A stretch of 62,841 nt of DNA, from positions 1 through 62,841 of the forward strand of contig SVQN01000006.1 of NCBI GenBank assembly GCA_015065295.1. Direction: 5' to 3'. The position numbers were made by a program, and so were the translations under genes. Origin of the DNA: Oscillospiraceae bacterium. GTDB lineage: Bacteria > Bacillota > Clostridia > Oscillospirales > CAG-272. Position 1 is the stretch's first letter, and each line of letters begins with the position of its first letter. Under the pieces are notes generated by a model. That model did not search any database. It was given only the letters and a program-made list of their open reading frames with translations, and was not told the DNA's origin. This document shows, one piece after another, positions 1 through 9,260 of the stretch.

Positions 1-434
1 CGATATAGTACGTCAATGTTGAATTCAGCTACGGTTTGTTGGGTTTCCGCGCGTCTTGGCTCGCCCGCCGTCCGCGCTTTTCGTTTGTTCGGTCGGCTGA
101 CATACAGTTTTCTTTGAAAAGCACGAACGGCGACAGCCAAGGAGTGCGGAGGATTCCTTTATGTAGCTGAATTTGATCGTGACGCACTTCATCAACGTAT
201 CTCTCTACGGCGTGGGAAGTCAGGGTCTTGGCGGAGCCTGACTTCCCCGTTATAATTTTCGTAGAATTTCAAACCAACGAAATGTCAGCGGATGGGATCA
301 ACGATATGGCTACGCAGGCACCCAAGAAAATCCCCCATAAAACAAAAAATCTGCTGTACCAAACCGGCTACAACAGATTAAAAAGGTTTTAGAAGGGGTT
401 TGGGGGAACCTTTTCCTCAAAAAGGTTCCCCCAA
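1..434. repeat. Family-1 long palindromic element, copy 1a (left part cut off)
   Basis: This non-coding stretch matches the right two thirds of the elements at 25293-25967 and 31097-31772, in the same orientation. It holds the central block (GAATTCAGCTAC at 21-32 facing GTAGCTGAATT near 163), the inner hairpin GGAAGTCAGGGTCTTGGCGG...GACTTCCCC near 205-248, and the terminal hairpin TTGGGGGAACC/GGTTCCCCCAA at about 399-433. The right end stops 17 bp before the clpX stop codon. No gene is seen in 1-450. Confidence 0.85.
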
Positions 435-450
435 GAACTCCAGTATTCCA

Positions 451-1758
451 TTAATTCTTCAGCCCCAGAACCGGTGCCGCATGGTCGACCACGCATTCCT
501 TGGTGATCGTGACTTTGGCCACATCCTTGCGGGAGGGGAGCTCGAACATGAGGTCGGTCATGGTTTCTTCGAGGATGGAGCGGAGACCGCGCGCACCGGT
601 GTTGCGTTCGATGGCACGTTCGGCGACCGCTTTCAGCGCATCGTCGGAGAATTCCAGCTCGATGTCGTCCATTTCGAACAGCTTGCGGTACTGCTTGACG
701 AGACTGTTCTTCGGTTCCGCCAGAATGCGGACGAGGGCGTCGCGGTCGAGGTTTTCCAGACCGACGATCACCGGGAGACGACCGACGAGTTCCGGGATGA
801 TCCCGTACTTTACGATGTCGTGCGCGGATACGTCCTTGAAGACGCCGTCGCGGAGCTTTTCTTCCTTCTTCTTGATGTCGCCGCCGAAGCCGATGGACGA
901 CTGACCCTTGCGCTGTTCGATGATCTGTTCCAGATTGTCAAACGCGCCGCCGCAGATGAAGAGAATGTTTTCGGTGTTTACCTGAATGAATTCCTGATTC
1001 GGATGCTTGCGGCCGCCCTGCGGGGGAACGTTTGCCGTCGTGCCTTCCAGAATCTTCAGGAGTGCCTGCTGTACGCCTTCGCCCGATACGTCGCGGGTGA
1101 TGGAGCGGTTTTCGCTCCGGCGGGAGATCTTGTCGATTTCGTCGATGTAGATGATGCCGCGTTCCGCCAGTTCGATGTCATAGTCCGCCGCCTGAACGAG
1201 ACGGAGCAGGATGTTTTCCACGTCTTCGCCGACGTAGCCGGCTTCGGTGAGCGTGGTCGCGTCCGCGATGGCAAAGGGAACGTCCAGCGTCTTTGCGAGC
1301 GTCTGCGCGAGGAACGTCTTGCCCACGCCGGTCGGCCCGATCAGCAGGACGTTGCTCTTCTGGATGTCTACATCGTCAGCGACGGTGGCGGTATCCTTCG
1401 CTTTCTTGGAATTTGCCAGCTTCTTCTTCGCGTCGCGGTAGATGAGACGCTTGTAGTGGTTGTAAACGGCCACGGAGAGCGCAACCTTCGCCTTGTCCTG
1501 CCCGATGATGTATTCGTCGAGCGTCGCCTTGATTTCGGCAGGGGACTTGAGGTTGTCGCGGTCGAGCGTGGGCGCGGTGGTTTCTTCGGAGAAATGGTCA
1601 AAAATGATGTCGTTGCAGGCGTCGATGCACTTGTCGCAGATGTAAATCCCGGTCGGCGACGGAATCAGGAACTCTACCTGATTCTCGTTCCGTCCGCAGA
1701 ACGCGCACGACCGTTCAATCTTCATCCGCCCGCCCCCGTTACGAGTAGTCTGAGCCAT
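451..1758 (-). CDS. clpX: ATP-dependent Clp protease ATP-binding subunit ClpX
   Basis: AAA+ unfoldase that recognises tagged substrates and feeds them into ClpP in the cytoplasm. The 435-residue protein has the N-terminal C4 zinc-binding domain (C18, C21, C41, C44), Walker A GPTGVGKT, Walker B with IDEIDK, and the IGF loop (SSIGFGGD) that docks on ClpP. The ATG at 1758 was chosen because it has an AGAAAGG ribosome site and starts directly before the zinc domain; the open frame extends upstream to 1908 but only through repeat sequence. It is the last gene of tig-clpP-clpX. The 269-bp gap to clpP is filled by a pair of hairpin repeats. Length and motifs are normal for the family. Confidence 0.97.
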   Translation of the reverse strand: MAQTTRNGGGRMKIERSCAFCGRNENQVEFLIPSPTGIYICDKCIDACNDIIFDHFSEETTAPTLDRDNLKSPAEIKATLDEYIIGQDKAKVALSVAVYNHYKRLIYRDAKKKLANSKKAKDTATVADDVDIQKSNVLLIGPTGVGKTFLAQTLAKTLDVPFAIADATTLTEAGYVGEDVENILLRLVQAADYDIELAERGIIYIDEIDKISRRSENRSITRDVSGEGVQQALLKILEGTTANVPPQGGRKHPNQEFIQVNTENILFICGGAFDNLEQIIEQRKGQSSIGFGGDIKKKEEKLRDGVFKDVSAHDIVKYGIIPELVGRLPVIVGLENLDRDALVRILAEPKNSLVKQYRKLFEMDDIELEFSDDALKAVAERAIERNTGARGLRSILEETMTDLMFELPSRKDVAKVTITKECVVDHAAPVLGLKN

Positions 1759-1786
1759 ATTGGTACCTTTCTGAATGGTGTTTTTT

Positions 1787-2014
1787 CTCGGGGAAACCTT
1801 TTTTAAGGAAAAAGGTTTCCCCGAACCCCTTCCAAAAACCTTTAAACGATATGGGATGACAAAGTTCGTGCAGAGCGTTTGTTGCAGAAAATTTTGTAAG
1901 CTGTACAAAAGTAAGGTATTCCTAAATCTGCACCCAACCTTGTCAATCCATCTCGTTTGAAAGTTTTTGAGGTGGGGTTCGGGGAGGAACTTTTTTCAAA
2001 AAGTTCCTCCCCGA
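1787..2014. repeat. Facing pair of G/C-clamped hairpin repeats between clpP and clpX
   Basis: Two hairpins in mirror orientation bound this 228-bp segment: CTCGGGGAAACC...GGTTTCCCCGA at 1787-1824 and CGGGGAGGAAC...GTTCCTCCCCG at 1980-2013. Each is followed inward by a related tail (AACCCCTTCCAAAAACC on one side, its inverse on the other) and by GCAGAG/TCTGCACCC motifs seen at other copies. The stems have no U-run on the exit side, so they are not typical intrinsic terminators. The pair lies inside the clpP-clpX transcript. Confidence 0.8.
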
Positions 2015-2027
2015 TTATTTAATTTAT

Positions 2028-2612
2028 TCAAGGACGATGTTCAATGACCTTGTCGATGAGGCCGTACTGCATAGCGGCGTCGGCGGTCATGAAGTTGTCG
2101 CGCTCGGTGTCGGCGGCGATGATGTCGAGGGGCTTGCCGGTATTCTTGGCGAGGATGGTGTTGAGGCGGTCGCGGGTGCGGAGGATGTGTTCGGCGTGGA
2201 TTTTGATGTCCGTAGCCTGACCCTGTGCGCCGCCGAGGGGCTGATGGATCATGATTTCGCTGTTCGGGAGAGCGAAACGCTTGCCCTTTGCACCGGAGGA
2301 GAGAAGGAACGCGCCCATGGATGCTGCCATGCCGATGCAGATGGTGGAAACGTCGCACTTGATGAAGTTCATCGTATCGTAGATCGCCAGGCCTGCGGAA
2401 ACGGAGCCGCCGGGGCTGTTGATGTAGAGGCTGATGTCCTTGTCCGGGTCTTCGGCTTCAAGGAAGAGCATTTGTGCAACCACGAGAGACGCGGTCACGT
2501 CGTTGACTTCGTCCGCGAGGAAGATGATGCGGTCATTCAGAAGGCGGGAATAAATATCGTAGGAGCGTTCGCCGCGGTTGGTCTGCTGTACGACCATAGG
2601 AACTAATGCCAT
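2028..2612 (-). CDS. clpP: ATP-dependent Clp protease proteolytic subunit ClpP
   Basis: Serine protease that forms the tetradecameric Clp chamber. The 194-residue protein carries the full catalytic triad: S98 in [10 protein letters not shown]123 in [10 protein letters not shown] and D172 in TERDNF. The IN-SPGG oxyanion segment is at 64-69. The short N-terminus before the axial-loop region needs little or no processing. The start has a GGAGG site (ACGGAGGTACC). It lies between tig and clpX on the minus strand, an order widely conserved in bacteria. Hairpin repeats occupy the gaps on both sides. Confidence 0.97.
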   Translation of the reverse strand: MALVPMVVQQTNRGERSYDIYSRLLNDRIIFLADEVNDVTASLVVAQMLFLEAEDPDKDISLYINSPGGSVSAGLAIYDTMNFIKCDVSTICIGMAASMGAFLLSSGAKGKRFALPNSEIMIHQPLGGAQGQATDIKIHAEHILRTRDRLNTILAKNTGKPLDIIAADTERDNFMTADAAMQYGLIDKVIEHRP

Positions 2613-2682
2613 AATGGTACCTCCGTTAAAATATAATGTGGAAAATCGTCGTAATTTGTTTAAAAAGGGTTTAAAGGGGGTT

Positions 2683-2715
2683 CGGGGGAGACTTTTCCTT
2701 AAAAAGTCTCCCCCG
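2683..2715. repeat. G/C-clamped hairpin repeat between tig and clpP
   Basis: Stem CGGGGGAGACTTTT / AAAAAGTCTCCCCCG with a short loop, preceded on the plus strand by the family tail TTTAAAAAGGGTTTAAAGGGGG. It begins 18 bp downstream of the tig stop, inside the probable tig-clpP transcript. The stem bases differ from the other copies, yet all pair. Confidence 0.8.
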
Positions 2716-2732
2716 AGATGATTGTTCTAAAA

Positions 2733-4034
2733 TTATTCAGCGTCGGTCTTTTCGACTTCGGTGATAACAGCCTTTTCACGAACGAGTTCGATCGCCTTCT
2801 TGACCTTGAGGTCTTCAGCGATTGCTTCGGCAGCAACAACTTCACGAACCTTGTCCGCTTCCATGTTGTACATTTCAGCAAGACGGCCGTATTCTGCTTC
2901 GGTTTCTTCTTCGGAAACAGCGATGTTTTCGAGAGCAGCGATCTTTTCGAGTGCGAGACGGGTCTTAACCTGACGTTCTGCGTCGGGTCTCATCTGTTCG
3001 CGGAGCTTGTCGAGATCGAGACCGGTGTACTTGAAGTAGGTCTGGAGATCAAGACCGTTCATGCGGAGACGGTTGTCGTAGTCGCGTACGAAGTTTTCAA
3101 CTTCGTTTTCGAACATAGCTTCCGGAATTTCAGCGTTGAGCTTTTCGATGAGAGCCTTGATGAGAGCTTCGTCAACCTGAGCGTCTGCCTGCTTGGTGTG
3201 CTGTTCGGTCAGTTTTGCCTGGATGTCTGCCTTGTATTCATCGAGAGTGTCGAATTCGGAAACGTCCTTTGCGAATTCGTCGTCAAGAACGGGGAGTTCG
3301 TTGAACTTGATGGAATTCAGCTTGCACTTGAAGGTAGCTTCCTTGCCGGCGAGGTTTTCTGCGTGATATTCGGTCGGGAAGGTAACAACAACGTCGAATT
3401 CTTCGCCGATGTTCTTGCCGACGATCTGTTCTTCGAAGCCGGGGATGAATGCGCCGGAACCGAGCTTGAGTTCGTGGCCTTCTGCCTTGCCGCCGTCGAA
3501 TGCAGCACCGTCAACGAAACCTTCGAAGTCGATGTTGGTGATGTCGTCCATCTGAGCCGCACGGTCGGTAACTTCGATCATACGGGAGTTGCGGGTCTGA
3601 ACCTTCTTCAGTTCTTCGGCAACTTCTTCTTCGGTAACCTTGACAACCGGGCGTTCAGCGGGGATGCCGAGGTAATCAGCGATTTCAACTTCGGGCTTTA
3701 CGAAGTAGGTAGCGGTGAGAACAACGCCGTTTTCGTCGATGGTTTCAACGTCGAATTCGGGACGGCTTACGATCTTGTCTTCGCAGCCTTCCATAGCAGC
3801 GGTGTATGCGTCGGGAATGATTTCGTTGATGGCGTCTTCGTAGAATACTTCCTTACCGTACATCTTTTCAACAAGCGCACGGGGAGCCTTGCCCTTACGG
3901 AAGCCGGGGATGGTGATGTTCTTTACAGCCTTCTTGTATACCTTGTTGATGGCGGTTTCAAAGGTTGCTTTGTCAACGCTGAAGGTAACCTTCTTCTGGT
4001 TTACAGCGATGGTTTCATTGGAAATGAGGCTCAT
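2733..4034 (-). CDS. tig: Trigger factor, ribosome-bound chaperone and prolyl isomerase
   Basis: First chaperone met by nascent chains at the ribosome exit tunnel. The 433-residue protein has the N-terminal ribosome-binding domain with the signature GFRKGKAPR (residues about 45-53), a central FKBP-like PPIase domain (about 150-245, with ELKLGSGAFIPGFEEQ), and a charged helical C-terminal domain. Start: ATG at 4034 behind AAGGAG. It heads the tig-clpP-clpX operon and has its own strong promoter. Length and domain order are typical. Confidence 0.97.
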   Translation of the reverse strand: MSLISNETIAVNQKKVTFSVDKATFETAINKVYKKAVKNITIPGFRKGKAPRALVEKMYGKEVFYEDAINEIIPDAYTAAMEGCEDKIVSRPEFDVETIDENGVVLTATYFVKPEVEIADYLGIPAERPVVKVTEEEVAEELKKVQTRNSRMIEVTDRAAQMDDITNIDFEGFVDGAAFDGGKAEGHELKLGSGAFIPGFEEQIVGKNIGEEFDVVVTFPTEYHAENLAGKEATFKCKLNSIKFNELPVLDDEFAKDVSEFDTLDEYKADIQAKLTEQHTKQADAQVDEALIKALIEKLNAEIPEAMFENEVENFVRDYDNRLRMNGLDLQTYFKYTGLDLDKLREQMRPDAERQVKTRLALEKIAALENIAVSEEETEAEYGRLAEMYNMEADKVREVVAAEAIAEDLKVKKAIELVREKAVITEVEKTDAE

Positions 4035-4091
4035 TTCTGCTATTCTCCTTGATTGTATCTACATATATTGATTGTTTACACAGCTTTTTAT

Positions 4092-4120
4092 ATTTTACAG
4101 TTTTTTTCTCATATTGTCAA
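4092..4120 (-). promoter_or_regulatory. Sigma-A promoter for tig-clpP-clpX
   Basis: On the minus strand, TTGACA (4115-4120) and TAAAAT (4092-4097) are separated by 17 bp, about 60 bp upstream of the tig start. Confidence 0.8.
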
Positions 4121-4220
4121 TGACAAATGCGGAAAAGAATTTGAATATTTTGTGAAATCTTATTGCACTTTGACAAGGGTGTACAAAACGGAGCGGAACG
4201 GCGGGGATTTGCTTGGGAAT

Positions 4221-4940
4221 TTACCCCACCTTTACCGGATAAAAATCCAGAAAATCCGCCGAGATCAGGTGCATCCGGATTCCCTCGTGCTCGAAATTCC
4301 CCGGAACGTTGTATACCCCGTGGATATGGCCGAAATAACAGTCGCGGATGCCGCGCGATTTCAGTACCTCAACGAGCGGTTCGCAGATAAAGTCGCCGAA
4401 AACGGGCGGAAAGTGCAGGAAAACGACCGTTTCCGCGTCCGGATTCGCCGCTTTCAGTTTGTCCGCTTCGTCGAGGGACATCCCCAGCCGCAGGCATTCC
4501 CGTGCGACGATCTTTTCGTAGTCTGTCGGCATCGGCGTATTCTGGAGCCGCTGCTCGATGTACCAGCCGCGCGAGCCGGCAAGAATGAGGTTTTCCACAG
4601 GATGTGCGCTGTTCTGCATGAATTCCAGCGTGGTGAAGCCTTCCGCTTCGCAGAGTGCGTGCATTTTTGCAAGCGATGCCCACCAGTAGTCGTGGTTGCC
4701 GCGCGAGAGCAGCTTTTTTCCCGGCAGACGTTCGATGAACGCGAGATCATTCCGCGCTTCGTCCAGCGTCATTCCCCACGAAATGTCGCCGGGGACGATG
4801 ACTGTGTCGCCGTTTTCCACCAGCGCACGCCAGCGGGTTTCGATTTTTTCCGTGTGACCTGTCCAGCGGCGGCCGAATTTGTTCATCGGTTTGTTGACCG
4901 TGTGCGCCAGATGCAGGTCGGCGATTGCCCAGACTGCCAT
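4221..4940 (-). CDS. Calcineurin-like metallophosphoesterase
   Basis: Predicted two-metal phosphohydrolase of 239 residues. The metal and active-site motifs are in order: ADLHLA (D-x-H, residues 8-10), PGDISWG, GNHDYWW, FLHFPP and GHIHG. The compact size fits small cytoplasmic phosphoesterases; the substrate cannot be read from the sequence. Its ATG overlaps the thrC stop by one base (TAATG), which implies translational coupling to thrC and puts it last in the seven-gene operon starting at apgM. No signal peptide is visible. Confidence 0.9.
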   Translation of the reverse strand: MAVWAIADLHLAHTVNKPMNKFGRRWTGHTEKIETRWRALVENGDTVIVPGDISWGMTLDEARNDLAFIERLPGKKLLSRGNHDYWWASLAKMHALCEAEGFTTLEFMQNSAHPVENLILAGSRGWYIEQRLQNTPMPTDYEKIVARECLRLGMSLDEADKLKAANPDAETVVFLHFPPVFGDFICEPLVEVLKSRGIRDCYFGHIHGVYNVPGNFEHEGIRMHLISADFLDFYPVKVG

Positions 4941-6448
4941 TATACGCGGAAGACCAGCGCGGGCATTTCCGACGGGTCGATCGTTTCCGTGAAGCGGACG
5001 GGCAGGGAAAGCGGTGCCGTCAGCGGGGAGGGAATTGCTGTGTCCGTATTCGCGGACAGGGTATTCAGGATGCCTTCGATATCGTCGCCGGTTTCCAGAC
5101 CGAGCGCGCCGCAGACATCCGCCGCGAACTTGTACGGGCTTGCCGTGGATGCGAGAATCACGGGCGTATTGTCGCCGGTTTCCGCACGGTACTTCTTCAC
5201 GCAGCCCATGCCGACCGCGGTGTGCGTGTCGATGAGGTAATGATGTGCGTCAAAGATTTCGCGGATGGTTTCGCGGGTTTCGTCTTCGCTCATGCAGCAG
5301 CCGGCGAAGGTTTCGCGGATTGCTGCCATCAGCGCGTCGGGAGCCGTATACTTACCGGTGGATTTGAGTTCCGCCATCAGTTTGCCGGTCAGTTCCGCGC
5401 CGCCGCAGACGGACAGGAGACGTTCCAGATTGCTGGAAATCAGAATGTCCATGGACGGGGAAATCGTCTTGTGGAATTCGCGGGTACGGTCGTACACGCC
5501 GGTGTTCAGGAAGTCCGTCAGGACGTTGTTGCTGTTGGAGGCGCAGATCAGCTTCGCCAGCGGAATGCCCATTTCACGCGCGATGTACGCCGCGAAAATG
5601 TTGCCGAAGTTGCCGGTCGGAACGCAGACGTTCACCGGTTCGCCGGACTTGATTTTTCCGCTGTTCACGAGATCGAGGTATGCGGAAACGTAGTACACGA
5701 TCTGCGGCGCGAGACGACCCCAGTTGATGGAGTTTGCACTGGAGAAGAAGAAACCGCTGTCGTTCGCCTTGTCCGCGAAAGACGCGTCGCCGAAGATGGC
5801 CTTCACGCCGTTCTGCGCGTCGTCGAAGTTGCCGTTGACCGCCGCGACATAGACGTTGCCGCCGAGCGTGGTCGTCATCTGGAGCTTCTGCATCCGGCTG
5901 ACCCCGTCCACGGGATAGAAAACGGTGATCTTCACGCCGTCCACGTCGGCATATCCTTCGAGAGCTGCCTTGCCGGTGTCGCCGGAGGTCGCTACGAGGA
6001 TGTGCGCGGTACGCGTCTCACCGGTCATTTTCAGTGCGCGGGAGAGAAGGCGGGGCATGATCTGGAGAGCCATGTCCTTGAATGCGGACGTGGGACCGTG
6101 CCAGAGTTCGAGAACATAGGTGCTGTCGTCGAGGTTATAAAGAGGAGCCGCGCCGCCGGAGAGATAATTTTCCCCGGAAACTTCGGCGAATTTTTCTTTG
6201 GAATACGCTGCGTGACAGTCGGAAACCAGGCCTTCGCGGTCGTAGTCGTCGAGGAATTTTGCGAGGATGTATGCCGCGCGGTCTTCGTAGGACATTGCCG
6301 CGAGAGCGGTCAGATCGTCTGCGGTCAGCGCGGGAATTTCACAGGGGATGTAGAGGCCGCCGTCCGGTGCAAGCCCTTCCTTGATGGCTTCGGCGGCGGA
6401 TACGGTGTGGGGGAGACTGCCAAAGTCTCTTGTGCTTCTGTAGTTCAT
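4940..6448 (-). CDS. thrC: Threonine synthase
   Basis: PLP enzyme that converts O-phosphohomoserine to threonine in the cytoplasm. The 502-residue protein is of the long, yeast/E. coli-like class. Signs are the N-terminal FGSLPHTVSAAEAI segment, the PLP lysine K124 in HGPTSAFKDMALQ, ATSGDTGKAAL (phosphate-binding serine/threonine loop), and PTGNFGN. ATG at 6448 has an AAAGGAAG site; longer in-frame readings run into yraN. No hom or thrB is adjacent; it sits in a housekeeping operon and is coupled to the following phosphoesterase. Confidence 0.95.
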   Translation of the reverse strand: MNYRSTRDFGSLPHTVSAAEAIKEGLAPDGGLYIPCEIPALTADDLTALAAMSYEDRAAYILAKFLDDYDREGLVSDCHAAYSKEKFAEVSGENYLSGGAAPLYNLDDSTYVLELWHGPTSAFKDMALQIMPRLLSRALKMTGETRTAHILVATSGDTGKAALEGYADVDGVKITVFYPVDGVSRMQKLQMTTTLGGNVYVAAVNGNFDDAQNGVKAIFGDASFADKANDSGFFFSSANSINWGRLAPQIVYYVSAYLDLVNSGKIKSGEPVNVCVPTGNFGNIFAAYIAREMGIPLAKLICASNSNNVLTDFLNTGVYDRTREFHKTISPSMDILISSNLERLLSVCGGAELTGKLMAELKSTGKYTAPDALMAAIRETFAGCCMSEDETRETIREIFDAHHYLIDTHTAVGMGCVKKYRAETGDNTPVILASTASPYKFAADVCGALGLETGDDIEGILNTLSANTDTAIPSPLTAPLSLPVRFTETIDPSEMPALVFRV

Positions 6449-6470
6449 GATATGCTTCCTTTGCGGAATT

Positions 6471-6890
6471 TCAGAGATTGTAGGTTGATTTTCTTGAGAA
6501 TTTTCCGGTTTTGCGGACGGCGTTCTCGAAATGCCGCACATCCAGAACGCGGTAATCCGGAACCTTCGGATCGGCGTAGACCTCGATCACGTCGATGCGG
6601 AAGAATTTATCCGGCGCGTGTTCGGCGAGGTACGCTTCCGCCGCACGGACGAGGATCGCCTGTTTTTTCGCATCCACGGCTTCCGCAGGGGTTCCGAACG
6701 GTGCGGACGAGCCGGGAATCTGCCGCCGGGTTTTGACTTCGGCGAACACGAGAAAAATGTCGGTTTCCGCGACGAGGTCGATCTCCGCGTGACCGATGTG
6801 CAGATTCCGGTGCAGAATGCGGAATCCGCGCGATTCCAGATACGCGGCGGCGGTCGTTTCACCGGAGATTCCGAGGGTTTTTGTGTCCAT
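6471..6890 (-). CDS. yraN: YraN/UPF0102 family endonuclease-like protein
   Basis: Small protein of 139 residues with the UPF0102 fold, related to Holliday-junction-resolvase-type nucleases. Seen: GETTAAAYLESRGF at the N-terminus, then H-AEIDLVAE and FVFAEVKTRR, which form the E-x(n)-D-x(n)-E-x-K nuclease-like core. It starts 7 bp after rnhB and is followed 22 bp later by thrC. rbgA-rnhB-yraN is a recurrent cluster in Firmicutes. The precise function of the family is not well established. Confidence 0.9.
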   Translation of the reverse strand: MDTKTLGISGETTAAAYLESRGFRILHRNLHIGHAEIDLVAETDIFLVFAEVKTRRQIPGSSAPFGTPAEAVDAKKQAILVRAAEAYLAEHAPDKFFRIDVIEVYADPKVPDYRVLDVRHFENAVRKTGKFSRKSTYNL

Positions 6891-6897
6891 TTATTTT

Positions 6898-7557
6898 TTA
6901 TTTCGGCTGTTTTTCGAGGAATTTCTGCTTCGCCGCTTCCAGCTTATCCTTGTCCCGTTCCAGAAACCGCAGGAACGACTTCCGGTGGATCGGACACGGC
7001 CCGTTCATGTAGACGGCGAGCTTGTGTTCCGGCGTGGGATAGCCCTTGTGCTTTGCAAAATTGTAGCCGGGATAGTCGGTTTCGTAGTCCGCGCACATCC
7101 GGTCACGGGTCACTTTCGCAAGGACGGACGCCGCCGCGATCGACTGCGACAGAGCATCCCCTTTGACCACCGGAATGCTCGGGATGCCGAAATCGGTGTT
7201 CCGGTTGCCGTCCACGAGGATCACGTCCGGTGTGACGGTTTCGCGGACGATTGTCACCGCGCGGCGCATCGCCATGAGGGACGCGGCGAGGATGTTCATT
7301 TCGTCGATTTCCTCATGCGTGGCGTGGGCAATGCCGTAAGCGACGGCTTTTTCGAGGATTTCGTCGTACAGTGCCTCGCGCTTTTTTTCGGTCAGTTTTT
7401 TCGAGTCGTTCAGTCCCTCGATGACCAGTCCCTCCGGAAGAACGACCGCCGCAGCAACGACAGGGCCCGCGAGAGGCCCCCGACCGGCTTCGTCCGTTCC
7501 GCAGACAATGCCGTACTGCGCGGCATACCCGGCGTCAAAAACGGCAAGTTCACTCAT
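6898..7557 (-). CDS. rnhB: Ribonuclease HII
   Basis: Removes ribonucleotides and RNA from RNA:DNA hybrids. The 219-residue form from ATG 7557 carries D22-E23 in GTDEAGRGPLAGPV, D116 in ILVDGN, and the conserved KGD-S-AAASVLAKVTRD segment. The open frame extends upstream through rbgA, but ATG 7557 gives the family's normal length and overlaps the rbgA stop by 8 bp, typical of coupled genes. The C-terminus has the HPPxH-like KGYPTPEHK segment. Confidence 0.95.
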   Translation of the reverse strand: MSELAVFDAGYAAQYGIVCGTDEAGRGPLAGPVVAAAVVLPEGLVIEGLNDSKKLTEKKREALYDEILEKAVAYGIAHATHEEIDEMNILAASLMAMRRAVTIVRETVTPDVILVDGNRNTDFGIPSIPVVKGDALSQSIAAASVLAKVTRDRMCADYETDYPGYNFAKHKGYPTPEHKLAVYMNGPCPIHRKSFLRFLERDKDKLEAAKQKFLEKQPK

Positions 7558-8512
7558 TGCTGTCACCGTTGTCCGTTGTTTCTGCGGGAACTTCCTGCTT
7601 CGGTTCGGGCTTTTTTGCGGGAGCCGGCTTTTTTTCGGGAAGTTCGAGCGTGATGCGTCCGATTTTTGCTTCGCGGAATTCATCGAGAACAATGTCGGAC
7701 GCGCGTTCGGTGTCGAGTTCGCCGCCGGAGATGAGGAATCCGCGCTTTTTCGCAACGGCGCAGAGAAGTTCGTACGGTGTGTATTCGGTCAGAGCCGCAC
7801 GGTCGAGCTTGTAGCGGGCGCAGAACAGATCGGGAACGGTCGTATACAGGCGCGCGCAGAGATTGGAGGCGAGTTCTTCGATATCAAGGATGTCATCCTT
7901 GATCGCGCCGGTGAACGCGAGGTTTTCACCGATGGTGCTGTCCTCGAATTTCGGCCAGAGAACGCCGGGCATATCGAGCAGTTCGATGCCGATAGAGGTT
8001 GTCACCCACTGCTTGGTGCGGGTCACGCCGGGACGGTCTTCCACGCGGGCGTGCTTGCCGCCGCTGAGACGGTTGATGAGGGAGGATTTTCCGACGTTCG
8101 GGATGCCGACCATCATCGCGCGGATCTTGCGGCCTTCCATACCTTTGTTCGCGTAGCGTTCGAGCTTTTCCGCGAGGACTTTGCGGATCATGGGAGCGAT
8201 TTCCTTGACGCCTTCGCCGGTGACGGTGTCCACGGCAAGAGCGGCGCAGGAGAACTTCTTTTCTGCGGCAAGAGCGGCGTAGTACGCCTCCCACTGTTTC
8301 GTCGCGGAAGCGTTGGCGAGGGAGGATTTGGTCAGCAGGATCAGGCGGGGTTTGGTATTGAGCAGTTTGTCAATTTCGGGATTCTTGGAGCTTTTGGGAA
8401 TACGCGCGTCGAGCAGTTCGATCACGATATCGACCTGCGACAGATTTTCCGTAATCAGACGGCGCGTTTTCGCCATGTGCCCCGGAAACCACTGAATCGT
8501 CTGTGAAGGCAT
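7550..8512 (-). CDS. rbgA: Ribosome biogenesis GTPase RbgA (YlqF)
   Basis: Circularly permuted GTPase needed for late 50S assembly. The 320-residue protein begins with the family segment QWFPGHMAKTRR, then the G4-like LTKSSLA, and only afterwards G1 GIPNVGKSS and G3 DMPG, the permuted order typical of YlqF. The usual NKxD motif is altered here to TKSS; a lysine is kept but the aspartate is not. The C-terminus has a Lys/Pro/Glu-rich tail (about 288-320). It lies between lepB and rnhB. Confidence 0.95.
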   Translation of the reverse strand: MPSQTIQWFPGHMAKTRRLITENLSQVDIVIELLDARIPKSSKNPEIDKLLNTKPRLILLTKSSLANASATKQWEAYYAALAAEKKFSCAALAVDTVTGEGVKEIAPMIRKVLAEKLERYANKGMEGRKIRAMMVGIPNVGKSSLINRLSGGKHARVEDRPGVTRTKQWVTTSIGIELLDMPGVLWPKFEDSTIGENLAFTGAIKDDILDIEELASNLCARLYTTVPDLFCARYKLDRAALTEYTPYELLCAVAKKRGFLISGGELDTERASDIVLDEFREAKIGRITLELPEKKPAPAKKPEPKQEVPAETTDNGDSNE

Positions 8513-8525
8513 AATATCTCCTTGG

Positions 8526-8634
8526 CTAAGGGGTAAGGACTAATGGTGAATGGCTGTCCGGATTTTCCGTCAGCAGACAAAGGGGAGGTTTGGACATAGT
8601 CATTCGTCATTCACCCTTAGTCCTTAGTCATTTC
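8526..8634. repeat. Imperfect inverted repeat between rbgA and lepB
   Basis: TAAGGGGTAAGGACTAATGG near 8526-8545 faces CACCCTTAGTCCTTAGTCA near 8611-8630. The arms also carry GGTGAATGG / CATTCGTCATTCAC. The right arm extends into the last codons of lepB (stop at 8624). It is unlike the other repeat families in the window. A long stem here could affect the mRNA between lepB and rbgA. Confidence 0.6.
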
Positions 8635-9250
8635 TCGGGTTTTCGAATACTTCAAATTTGTTCATGGGGAAGATGCGGACGTAGGCTTTGCCGATGACGC
8701 AGCGTTCGTCGATCATGCCGATCTCTTCGGTGCGGCTGTCGGCGGAATGGTTCCGGTTGTCTCCCATGACGAAAATTTCGTTTTCTCCGACCGTGACCGG
8801 GAACGTCCAGTCAGAGGTGAGGAGTACATCGTCGGACAGATAGCGGTACGGTTCGTCGATGACTTCGCCGTCCACGCGGAGCGTCCACGTCGAAAAGTCG
8901 ATATCCACGGTCTGGCCTTCCGTGGCGATGACGCGCTTGACGATCGGATTGTCGTACGGGTCGGCGTTGATCTTGTGGACGATTACGATATCGCCCGGGG
9001 TGGGCTCGTAGAACAGATCGGAAACGCCGAGGTATTCGCCGTGCGCGAGGGTCACATCCATGGAATGTCCATCCACGATGTTCAGGCGGAACACGAACGC
9101 AAACATAATCATGATGGTCGCCGAGACAACGCCGAGCATTTCCAGCAGTTCATAGATGTCGCCGAGATAATCACGGAGCGTGCGTTTTTCCTTCGGAGTT
9201 TCGTCCGGCGTTTCGGTTTGGGTATCGGGAGTTCTGGTTTCGTTGTCCAT
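8624..9250 (-). CDS. lepB: Signal peptidase I
   Basis: Membrane-anchored protease that removes signal peptides from exported preproteins. The 208-residue protein has a charged N-terminal tail (about 1-35), one transmembrane segment (about 38-58), the catalytic serine S63 in GHSM, the general-base lysine K105 in PIVKRVIA, and GDNRNHSADSR (box E). The single TM and size match Gram-positive SipS-type enzymes. Start ATG with AGGGGG upstream. It follows apgM by 10 bp and precedes rbgA, as in the lepB-rbgA-rnhB cluster of many Firmicutes. Confidence 0.95.
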   Translation of the reverse strand: MDNETRTPDTQTETPDETPKEKRTLRDYLGDIYELLEMLGVVSATIMIMFAFVFRLNIVDGHSMDVTLAHGEYLGVSDLFYEPTPGDIVIVHKINADPYDNPIVKRVIATEGQTVDIDFSTWTLRVDGEVIDEPYRYLSDDVLLTSDWTFPVTVGENEIFVMGDNRNHSADSRTEEIGMIDERCVIGKAYVRIFPMNKFEVFENPRND

Positions 9251-9260
9251 GATATCCCCC

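Noticed and set aside
400-1806. 468-codon open frame opposite clpX
   Set aside because: Its ends lie in hairpin repeats and its sequence is an antisense reading of clpX.
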